Origin: Glandiceps talaboti
Lineage: Eukaryota; Hemichordata; Enteropneusta; Spengelidae
Length of the DNA stretch: 64,000 bases
Reading direction: 5' to 3'
Assembly (NCBI RefSeq): GCF_964340395.1
Contig: NC_135553.1
Coordinates: 5,093,501-5,157,500 of the forward strand
Positions 22,101 to 34,100 of this stretch are shown here, one piece after another; within the stretch, counting starts at the first letter, position 1, and every line of letters starts with the position of its first letter. Made by a program: the position numbers and the translations under genes. The notes below the pieces were generated by a model. It worked only from the letters and a program-made list of their open reading frames with translations. It made no database searches and had not been told where the DNA came from.

Positions 22101-25100
22101 GTAACATTTGTGTGATCATAATGATTTGTGTACTATATTACGTAGTGAAGCCGTGCTAAATAATGCATTTCTGGTGTAACCTATCTTAAATATGTCCATA
22201 TAGATGAATCTGTAAATACATTTTTTCAGATACTGTCTGACCTGATTTGTTATACTGCACTCATTAAATGTCAGGCTAGTGAAAAGAATAAACTGGATTA
22301 CTCTTCCCATAACAGTAGGAAAGTGTTTCTCCTATTTATCTATAGAGGGCGCCCTTCTCTACCAGTCTGGTCCGAATGCAAGGGAGCGTCATTATTTTAA
22401 GCCAAGTCTTTGTGTTCATATTTCTATTTAGGTTTGTGGTAATATTTACTCTCTTCTTTCTCTTCACAGATTATTTTGATAAGCCTTCCTACATTAATAT
22501 CCTTTTCCTGGGTGAACCATGCAAGATACTGGCGAGTTGAAGGACTTTTTCACTGCCTGTCAATCTTTTCTCTAGCGTTCACCTGCCATACGTGAGTACT
22601 ATTGGATTTTGTAAATTTTCACAGTATATTTGATGTGAGTGTAACGCAATGTGAACAGACTAGTGCAATCGTTGTAATCAGTTCTCTTAAGTTTTTATTT
22701 CTTTGGACACGAGAAACATTTGGATCATTCCAATTTTGAACATGAATATTCATCAGATGCACATGTCTAGTGAAAAGTCTGCTAAGACTCAAGAGACAAC
22801 GGTGCATCACTGAAAAAACAATAACGACGAAAAAAAAACAGTTTCAGTTTGGCATTTCTTGGCAATTGAGTGAAGTTCATGTGATATGAAATCGTGAAAT
22901 AACTCCAGAACATAAAGGTTATGAAAATAAGTTGATATCGTGGAATGGTGTTTAACTGTGTTGTTGGAAATTATACAAATGAAAGTGACTTATTGTTATT
23001 ATTTTAAAGTTCTCCAAAATTAAAGATTTGCAGAAAAAATTAGTTAAAGATACACTTATGGATCACCTAATAAATGATAGTTTTTTGATGTTTTGATGTG
23101 TTTTAAATATTCACTACAAACCACACAGTCGCTTGAATTGTACCCATCCAAGTAAACGCTGACAAGTAAACGAACTTTGAGTTTTGTCATGTTTATTCCT
23201 ATTCCATGTGCATCTGTAGTATTTTCAAGGTTTATCACAGGAAGTGTGGGTGTAAAGTGTAAAAACAAAAGCACCACAAAAAGACAAAGCAATATATAGA
23301 GGGCAGCATACACCTGCCATCTTCCAGTAAGCCATACCAGTAACCTTTTCCGTATGGTGATATTTAAAGATCTCACTAATGCAGTAACAAATATTGTTCG
23401 TTTGGAATACGTCAGAGTGTTCAAATCTGCAGGTCTTATGTTAAAGCAGTCATCTTGAAACACAATAACAATTTGTTTTCTAAAAAAAATTCTCTGTTCT
23501 ACCTCTAAATATTCTTTATAATACTAAAAATATAGATACATGACTAAATTGAAAAATGAAAATTACAAAATGTATGTAGCTAAAAATGATCATGATGATA
23601 CGTAATTTGTTTCAAAATCTAAAAATCAGATTTGTGTCTTCCTTTGCAGACAAGTGTTTGTAGTGTATGAATCCTTACCAGACAGAACAGAAAGGAAAAT
23701 GAACGATATTGTGAAAGGTGCAGTCAATATGGTGGCTTTCTGTTATATTATGGTGAGTTAAAACAAGTTGATTTGTAAAATCAAAATGACCATCTTTATT
23801 AGACTGTTAGTGTAAATAATGTACATGTATTCTGTGAGAAGCGATTATTGTAGGCCCAATGTGTTGATATGAATGTGTGATTGGTTTTACTTATAAACCT
23901 ATATCGTTGCAAAAATCTATACTGAGGTATTACTCTGTATTAGTGTACATGTATGTATACATTTTTCTTTGTAAATTGTATGTTAGTACCTTTACAGTCA
24001 GGACAAAAAGACGTGGTGACAGGACTTTCAGTGTTGCTTCACCAGTTTGATGGAATGCTCTCTCTCTCCCCAAATCCGTCGTTGTAATAATTTTAATGTT
24101 TTTAAACGCATGCTTAAAACTCATCTTTTTAAACTTGCCTTTTTTAGATTCCAAATTTTGCTTTTATACATTTTTTTGATTGTTTTGTATTTTAAGCGGC
24201 TCTGATCACTGCCTCTGTGGATTTTAGCTGCTATATGCATTTTTATTATTATCATTATTATGTGTGCATGTGTATTCAGACATCATATGAAAAATGTATT
24301 TTTTCAACAAAATGTTTAGGGAATAGATAAAATATGTAGAAAGTATTTTCTGAAAAAAATATTCCATACAAGATCTTTCTGTCCAAATCGTCCTTTTCCC
24401 CAAGCCACTTTTTTTCATTTTGGTCATAGTTTTCACAGTTTAAGCTTTCAAAGATTGACACCGAGTATTTGAGACAGAACTCCTTCATTTAGATTATCAG
24501 AATGACTGAAATGTAACAAGTAAGTCAGATGAGGTATGTGCTAGGGTGCATACATAAACATCACAATTGTAACCTATGCTAATTTTAGTTTAGTGTACTA
24601 CATGAACACAGTTATAAGATGGATAGGGTTACTATGAAAGTGTTTCTGTGCCCTCCTGGACTTGATGAAATCAAAATGACATTTCCAAACCAAATTATCG
24701 TTAGAATGGTATAAAAACAATCACCTATCTCCAGAAACTACCACTTCAGTCTAGACATGTCAAAACTTGTACCTTCAGGATGGCTAACACTCCCTTCCTG
24801 GGTTTCAACCAGATACTACAGCCGTGGTTTCTGGTTGTCTTCAACCTCACTTGTCACAAAATCCCAAGGGTTCCTCTGTAAATTAGAGTGTTTGTCAAGA
24901 ATTAAATGCTTTTCCACCTTTCTTTAAATCAGTTGCTTTAGCTCAGTGACATTTTTTCAAGGTGTAATAAACATCCTGGCAGATAAGGTAGAGACAGTGA
25001 GTCACAAATCAGTTATTAACTTAAATTTTGGTTTTACTAGGTAGGGTAATGACATGGAAGTAGCTGTGGTCCAGTCACTGGACATAATACCACCCATTGT

Positions 25101-28100
25101 GATCCTGTTTCTCGTGCAGACATACAGTTCAGCCATCACTGATATCGCAGAATATAGAATTGCTCATTATAATATTATTAGCATATGTAATTATATGCTC
25201 AGGTCTTGAGTATGTGCAGACCGAATGCGCAATCAAATTGTCACTGTCCGGATCATTTGAGTTTCACTTCCGGGTTTATACACGATGCAAAAAACTCGTT
25301 CTTTTTAAGAATCAGAAAGGTTTATCTCATTATTTACAACATTTGTTTGTTTTTAAAGAAATCAATAACTATCATGATTGTCAGTTGAAATTCAAAGTAC
25401 CTGTACCTGTATTGTCTATGCAGTAGACCTATCATTGTTTAAAAAAGCTTTAACATGATTGGTCAAGAGATGTTCACATAGCTACTTAGTATGACCTTTG
25501 ACATTTAATGAATATTAATGAGCAATTCCAAATATGGTGATATCAACGACTGTTGAGTGTAGTCCCATTTGAAAAAAACATTACTGCTACCATAATATAA
25601 TGATATGGAAGTTTGATTTTTTTTCAAAATTTGTGTGAAAATTGACTTTTGATGTCAGTTGTAGTTATTTCCTAGAGATGATTGTAACACTGAATTGTCT
25701 TCCTAATTCCAAATGTTCTACTTGAAGTTGGGAGATGGAGCATTTTATTTTAAACTCCTTCTGTCAAAAACGGATAACACAGAAAAAAAATACTGAGAAA
25801 TTTAGAGAACAGTGTAATTTAGAAACATACCTGACCACCAGACAATAATTTGTATTGATGACAGGTTGCACAGTTGTGTTCCTCCGTCAGTTTTTAACAA
25901 CATTTTGTTAGCGGAAAGAACTGTTCAGTTGACTGATCTCAATGATTGCACACTTCCTTACGTTGCACATGGACAACCTCAGATCAAAATCACAAGAGAA
26001 AAAAAGCTGTCGGCTGTGTTTATTGGGTGGGTTAATGAGTTGTAAGATTGTTATAAATAAATAAGGCTTTGTTATCAACAGTCAGTTCTGACATCATCAG
26101 TCAGTTCTGATGTCATTCGGTGTTCCGGGTCTAATGCCATGATGTTATCTCTTACGCTTAATAAACACAGTAAACAAACAGCTCTGCAATTATTTACACT
26201 TCACAGTAGAACTTTCAATTTTACACTAAACCTACATTTGAAAGTTAAAAGTATTGACTTTGACCTTGACAGGAAGGAGTCAATTTAAACTTCAAGTTTG
26301 TAAACAGAAATAAAAAAGTGAAAATCACAAGAAAAGTGAGATTGCAGACCTACTGTCAGAAGTTGTACAATTATATATAAGGAGTTGATATTACTCCAAT
26401 AAGACATTTTCAAACATATATTTTACTAGGCTGAACACAGTTTATTACAAAATGTACCATCAATGAATAGGAAGAGGAACACCAGTAACCTTGACACACC
26501 TGTTGATGGTTTACAATTCAAAGAGATCTTACCAGAAGGAAATGTAGTACCAGAAGGAAGTATGTTACCAGTAATTGTGGCTTTCGTTAGAGCGCCCTCA
26601 TTGTTGAATATGTCAATCGTTTCATACAATTGGGGTAAAACATAATACTGTTTATACAGTTAGATTTAAGTCTGTAACAATGAGACTTGGTAGGAAACGA
26701 CTTTCTTAGGGTCGGAAATTTATCTTAAATTTATTCATAGAGCATTTCCTAAATTAGTAATGAATAGCAAACTGTGAACAGTGGTATTGTCTGAAATTAT
26801 AAGCCCAGTTTGAATTGGGATCAAGAGTCGGGTGTGAAAAACAATTGTGTGGCAGAACTAGAGAAAAAGTTTTCCCAAGCAAAAGAATGATCCAATGTAT
26901 TCCTTTATGGCTCCACTGATAAAATAACATTAATTTGGGAACCAGGGATTGAAACCTTGGCCTTCAAGTCGGTTAGTATCTAACAAATGTTATATGTAGT
27001 TTTATAGAAATTGAGAGTGCCCAGCATAGACTATATAGCACAGCTACAGTTAGTGTACAATATATTTGATACAATGATGTCCCAGGTAGATGACTTGACA
27101 GTGGAACAGTTACTGTCGCCACACAACAATACCACCTACTTTGAACAGAGAACAGTTATACAAGTAGTGACAGCCTGCCACAGTGTTGCCACATCACAGC
27201 TAAAAAAAAACCAGCAAGTCTGGACAGTTGAACAATGCTGGAGTACTTAGCATGGTGTGAAAAACACCGTCAATGTAGCAACATCGTATGATCTGAGACT
27301 CCACCCTGGTTGAGAACACCTGATGTTTGCAGAGTTCTGGAAAATGTATGAATTGTTCATTAGTGTGGGTACTAATTGAATTAGACATAGCACGCTTCTT
27401 ATTGTTATAAATAAAGAAAGGCTTTTGTTTTGTTAATTGACCAATGGGAAATGTTTAATTAAATGAAACAAAGCTGAATTCAAAGTGAGATCAGTTTCAC
27501 TTCCTGTAGTGGTACTGTGACCTCTTTGTCTAATCTGTTCACTGTAAATTTCCAGATCAATTTCTATGATTTCCAGACACAGATAGATATCAATTTGATT
27601 ACAGTTTGATGAGTGAGGGGGCTTTGTTCATTTTGTTTTAATTTGTATTTCAAGGCCTACTTTGATATGAATCACCAGCCATAGTGTTTTTGATAAGGTT
27701 GGGGTTACCCTGGTAACAGAAAGAGGGATAAAGGTAAAAGTGGCAGTCATCTACCATAATTTGCTTTACTTAGGTTTACTTAGGTTTACTTAGGTTGTAT
27801 ACTGGGCGCAGGAACTCTAGTAATGTGACAGGGAAACTCTATTAAATTTTATATACTTAACATCCATAGCAAACACAGCCAGTAGGTATGATTTTGAATG
27901 TCACACGTCCAGAGGACCCATGAACTAAAAATGGGACAGCAACTTACTAAAGGATATTACAAACCACACAAATTAACATTTATAAGTAGAGAATAAAAGC
28001 ATAAATAGAGAAATATAAACTTGAATCAACAAGATGTTACAAACAGTTATTCATTCCCCACATGATAGGTTTACAGAATATCACACCTTTTTGATTTTCA

Positions 28101-31100
28101 CACATTTTGGGCAGATAATAATGTATTCATCAGAATAACACAGGAACCTAAGGTTTAATCACATTGTTCTCATTGAAGGATGCTCTTTGCTCATTCTGAG
28201 TGAGGTTGTTACCCATATATGTAAGATGGTAATGTTACATCAAATTTCTTTTTGAGAGGGCGAGGGGAAGGAGAGACTACTATTGTGTCAGTGTTCCTAA
28301 GTATGACGTGTGGGTGGGGGTGGGGGTGACTGCGCTACCTGGACACCTGTTGCTGGTTTCACTCAAAAGCATTTTTGTAGGCTGCCATATTGAGGGCGCC
28401 CTCAGTGGTGAAGGGTGTTTGTCTGTCGAGTGTACAAATTTGAAATATCATTTCAAGAGTAGAATTCTACTGCAAATACAATGCCCATCTCAGTTATGAG
28501 GCATTACTCACACTGCTTTCAGTATTGAGTACTCTTGTATAACAAACAATATCCTACAAATTATCATTTTGCAAATCATAATATTAACTAGAAAAAATGT
28601 TGACAGTATGCTAGAAGAAATCATTTTGAGGGGAAAAAATTGATAGCCACGGAATTAACATTGTCCTTCAAATACTTATAACTATCAGACATGTAATTCA
28701 CATCTCTGGCATTCCTTTAGAACAGACAGTGTTAAAAATCTTTTAAAAATCAATTTTTAGTGTGCACAAGCATATTTTTGGAGGGAAGAAACGTTTGTGA
28801 CAGAAAGTGATGAAATCTAGACACATTTCAAATTTTTACTCTGTTCAAACATTTTTTTTTGAAGGAAGGTGCTCCTTGTACAAAAAAGATAATAAAATCA
28901 TGAGCAATTTCAAATTTTCATTTATTATCAACCAAAATACTGGAGGGAAAGAAAACCTCTGCTTTGTTTTGAAAGTGTTAAAATCTTGAAAAATTTGCAA
29001 ATTTTAACTCGATTCAAACTCCAGTTTTGGAAGAAAGATGGTTTTCATACAGAAAGCAATCAAATAACTTGTCAAGCGTAATTTTGGAGGAAAGAAAACT
29101 TTTTGAATAGAAATGTGAAGTCTTGAAAAAATTTCACAAATTTTCTTCAAGCATGATTTACTTGCCCAGTAAATAGGTTTTATGTGTGGGTTGATAATAG
29201 ACTTTAGACAAAATGGAAGTGATCATTGTTACTAGCTTTATCACAAACAAATTGCCAGTCTTGAATCAGAAATTGGGCGTGCGGATGATTTCCTATCGGG
29301 TGATATGACGTAAAAGTTGAACAGCTGTTGGATAGAATACCACCCACATGGAGAATAGAGAAAGTAACACTGTGTTGCAATGCCAAGTATGTTCACCCCA
29401 GACAAAACATGTTACCGATATTTAAGGAATACATAATAAATAATTCCTTTTGTTACAATTTAAAGTGTCTAAAACAACATTATATTTCAAAATCAGATGC
29501 CACAGTAGTTGTACATTCGCAACAGTGTTAACGTTACATAGTCTAAATTGGCCACAAAAATTTTATCTAACATACTTCTATCAGTTGCATTTTATTATTC
29601 ATGTAGATACAGGCCTCAAAGACAAAGTAAGTATAAAATTACCCTCAGCATTGACAGATTTATGTATGTGTAGTTTCTCTTTGATTCTTATATCAATGAC
29701 AGTGTCTGGGTGTGTCCAAAATGTATTTCATCAAATTCTTCATTTGATTAGTTTGCCAAACTGCTCTCTACCATCTCATTGACTGATGGTGTATAAATAT
29801 GTTTCAGTAAACAGAATAACACATATGATTATTCTGTTTATTACACATTTTTATTGTCTGTCGATATCTTAAAGTAAAAGACGACAACAATGGATAAAGA
29901 AACATTCAGGAAAATGTTCAAATCAAGACAGCGTCTCTTAAACGTAGGTGGTATGATATCCCTGCCAGACAGAGCAGTGATTGCTGTAGCCTTGGCATAG
30001 TTATTGGTACACCCCCTCCCCCCAAAAAAAGGCTGTGTTTGTTTCTTTAATTAATGAATTGGAAGATTCTAATGAATTAATGAGGCTGATATCAGACAAT
30101 CAGTTTCACTTCCTGTGGATAAGAGTACAGTCATCTGATACACAGTATTTTAAAAAATGACCACCCTAGGTTTGAGGACATCAAGTTGATGTCCCAATCC
30201 TGAAATTGGAGTTGATTTTTATTTACTGTGCTGTGTAAATTTTATTTCTGTGCTGAGTTTACATGCTGATCTTTAAATGAAAGTCTTGTGGAGTGTTCTT
30301 TGTCTTCTGATCCAAAGGAATGTAGAATTAACAGTATCTGATAAAAGTTAACTGGCATTTAGTGAATGATTTACACCAGGGATTCACAAACTTTAGAAGC
30401 AGATTAGACGGTAATTAAAGAAGATGGAAAAGAGAGGGACCACAGTGAATTTCTAACAGTTGAACTGCCACATGTTAAACATTTGACAACATTATCGCAT
30501 CCTTGCAAAGCTTGTACGCTCCTGGAAAATCCTTGTGTTAATCCTTGGAGGATCAATTAATGCCAGGGAAAGTCCTTGCAAATGTGAAATAATCATGGAA
30601 ATTCCTTGAAAGTTAAATTTATGGCATGATTTAGGAATAGAGTGTTTAAAATTGCTTGAAAAATCCTTGTGATAAAATTTAAATTTCTAATTCATAGAGG
30701 AAAGTCCTTGCACATGTTTTATAAAATCATGGAATTCCTTGAAAGTGTTGTTTATGACACGATTTAAGCACATAGTGTTTAAGATTTGTGTAGTCTGACA
30801 AGTAGGTGTGTCATTTTGATGAAACAAATAGCAGTCTTGTGTTAAATGTGTGATAAGTTGTTACTGGAATATATAAATTTCTGACAAAAACTCCATGGCA
30901 ATATGGAAAATCCTAGAAATGTACATCACAAGTGAAAAATAGGTCAGGAAACCACAGACTTCGTCAACAGGTCACTTGTTTTGCCTTCACAAGATGTCTT
31001 CTTGGTTTAAAGATTCACCAAACACCCCCAACCTCCTAATGACTCATTTATTTTCTGTATAAGAAGTGAACATACAACTATGGTTTCATCAATTGGAGAG

Positions 31101-34100
31101 AAAATATAGAAAACATGACCACCTTTCTATGAGGAAACATTAAAGATATCAATTGTGTGGAATATGGATGGATGGGTGGAGGGAGGGTGGGTGGATGGAT
31201 GGATTGAGGGAGGGAGGGATGAGTGGGTGGGTAGGTGGATTGATGGTTGAATGGATGGGTGAATGAAGGGATAGAGGGACAATGAGGGGGTGGATAAATT
31301 GTTGGTTGAGTAAGTTGGCAGATGGATGGAGGGTTAAAAGTCTGTGAAATGTGCTGACATTATTTTAACCCTACTTCACTAATGAATATGAAAGGAACTG
31401 TTGTATGTATATATAATTTATATGTAGACAAAATAAGTGACTCAATGGATAGATAGCAAAAGTTTGAAGTCGTCCTTACTTCCAATCCCAAGTTGAAATC
31501 TTGATAGCGACGTTTTGGTGTGTCTAGCACACCTTTATCAAGCTACAGTACAAGGATGACTAATAGAACAAAACCAACAGCGCTCGTACGAACTACGAAA
31601 ACTGTTAAGTGAAAAGTGACGTAATAAAAGGTGTGAGAATAAACGGCAAGATAAGATTCATTAAGTCCATTTTATATGTGCATTCCTCCTGGGTCTATGT
31701 CATAACATTTGATGTATATGCATAGTGAATGATCAGTTATAGAAAGGCCCCTACAAGCAGATGTATATCATTGAATCCACTATAACTGTCAGAATACCTA
31801 CCAATAAATGACCGAAAGTTTTGTCGTGGGTCAAAAATGGTAGAAACTTGGTTTTCTTGTAACTTGTAAAGGATAGGTTGAACCCAAATTTTGGTGTGTT
31901 ACAAGATATGGCTATGCCTCAAGAGACGTGTCAGATTGACTCACAAGGCACACTGTTCCTCCTATAAAAAGTGTCAATTCTGCCCTAGGAACCAAGATGT
32001 GGAGTGCATACTTGAAGCAAACAATTTAATTGAAAAAAAAAGGTGAACAATTTACCCATTCATTCATATAGGCACTCAGCATTTGTACAACCAGACGTCC
32101 ATTGTATGTTTTATTTTACACTTTCAATCTGGAAGTGTCTTGTTATAGCTGTGTCTAATGTAACCATTGTACAAAAACTTGACTAATGCAGACAGTAAAT
32201 TATTGCCAATCATTTTATCTGCCTCTACAGGTTGGTTTCTTTGGTTATGTAGCATTCATTGAACAAGGCATAAAAGGAGATGTTTTGATGAACTTCAAGA
32301 CATCCTTTGTAAATGATCTTCTCAAGTTTGGTTTTGTGGTCTCTGTGGCGCTCAGTTTCCCAATGATGATTATGCCATGTAGAGCTAGTATTTATACATT
32401 GATATCTGGCTCACAGGTAAGTTATCAAGTTTACAAAGTCTTGTGTGTAATCATTTTAACGCCAAATTTTTAGAGTTTCTTCCTACATTTGATCCAAATT
32501 GAAATTTTTATTTTATTGGTAGTGTGCTCGATGTACGTTTTGCTACATCACTACAATCATATACTGCAGTACTCGGTCATTAGTAATCTTCAATTTTCCA
32601 AAAAATTGTGTGAAAAAAAAATCAAAATAAAAAAATATCAATTTTGATAAAGCATCACCAAATTATTGTGAAAGATCATATAATACCCATCCATATAGCG
32701 TTTATTTAGTGTCAATGGAGGTTTTGTTCAATTGTTTTCAATTCTGATAATTGTGTATTTTCATCTTTAGGGGCCTTCTCTTGAAAACCCTCTTGGTGGA
32801 GGTGATAGTATTTCCCAAAGTACCCATAATGCTATTACAGCATTCATCGTTGCATTTGCTCTTATGGTTGGTGTGGCCATTCCTAACGGTAAGTACCTGT
32901 AAAACGATAGCTTTTACTAACTTTTTCTCTGGATACACTTTTTTTGCTGAGAAAGGTAAAAGAGACATCAGGTCGGTCCCGGTGTAATTTCACTGCATCT
33001 TCTTAAATAAATGAAAATGGAATTTCCAAAATGTGTAAATTGTCAGGACTACATCCAAATTGTCATTGAACTTGACTGCAATAATATAATCATCTACATA
33101 TCTCCTTACCATTGGAGGAGGGAGGGATGAGGGGGTGAGGGAACTACCCTCCAACCAACAATGACAAATCACAATCAGTGTTTTTGCTAAGGTGGGGGGT
33201 CCCCTGGTAACAGAAAGGGGAAAGGGGTAAAAGTTGCCTGGCTTCCCATACAATCTACCATAATTGGGGGGTGGGGGGTGGGGGGTGGGGGGTGACCCCT
33301 GGTAAAATTACTGGGGAACCCTGGTAGATTTTACTTGCTTACTGCCCTTAACAAAAACACTGACAATTGGTCACTTGATCTTCAGATCGTTTGAAAAATG
33401 ACAGTTTTGACACTGCTTTGTGACATTTTGACATAAACAGTACACATTGCTAATTCATTATTGTTGACTTATTAGTAAAACTTGTGTCAGACATTTTTGT
33501 TGTGTTCTTGTTTTAAGGAATCTGTCTAATTTCAAAGTCTTTTAAAATGTACACAAAACAAAGTAGGGGCATGAAAGACAATCCGATTTTCTAAAATTCA
33601 GTTACATCCTAAACTTGTATGAGCCATTTGTCAATATTTTGACATGGGTGTGCCTACTAGTTCACACAAACAAAATCAATCCCAAAAAATCTGAAGAATG
33701 AAAAAATTGTGAGATTTATCCAATTGTTCATGGTTTGGTGAGAAAAGTGTTCTAGTATTGGTTTATTTAGTAAAAAGATAGTGTGTTACCTACATGTATA
33801 CAATACTGTGGCAATACCAAACACCTAGCTACAGACTTGTGGTCTTTCTATCTCAGGCTATTCAAACTAAGCTTAAGATTGTAATACCACAACAAGTGTA
33901 GGGATGCCTTACTGAACACATATATTGTCTACAAACAACACAAACGTGTCATCCAGGTTGACAAAAGTCTGCGTGGGAAGATTTTCTTTGGGTCCCTCAC
34001 CTGTTTCTCCTCATTGTAATAGCCTTCAAAAACTTACATATACTAACCAAGCTACGCAGCCTAACTAACCGTAATACTAAACATTTTGTTCTTCATTGGT

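Larger units (their letters stand above)
23753..32230 (+). other. SLC38A10-like intron 7 (8.5 kb)
   Basis: This is the largest intron, ending tgcctctacag. It carries a decayed LINE 3' end (23990-24262), a degenerate MITE copy (27682-27877), diverged tandem repeats (28740-29150; 30540-30790), a GGAT-rich tract (31155-31340) and a possible Penelope-like fragment (31490-31640). Open frames near 26463, 27011 and 29450 have no ATG-supported gene structure that I can connect. Confidence 0.8.
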
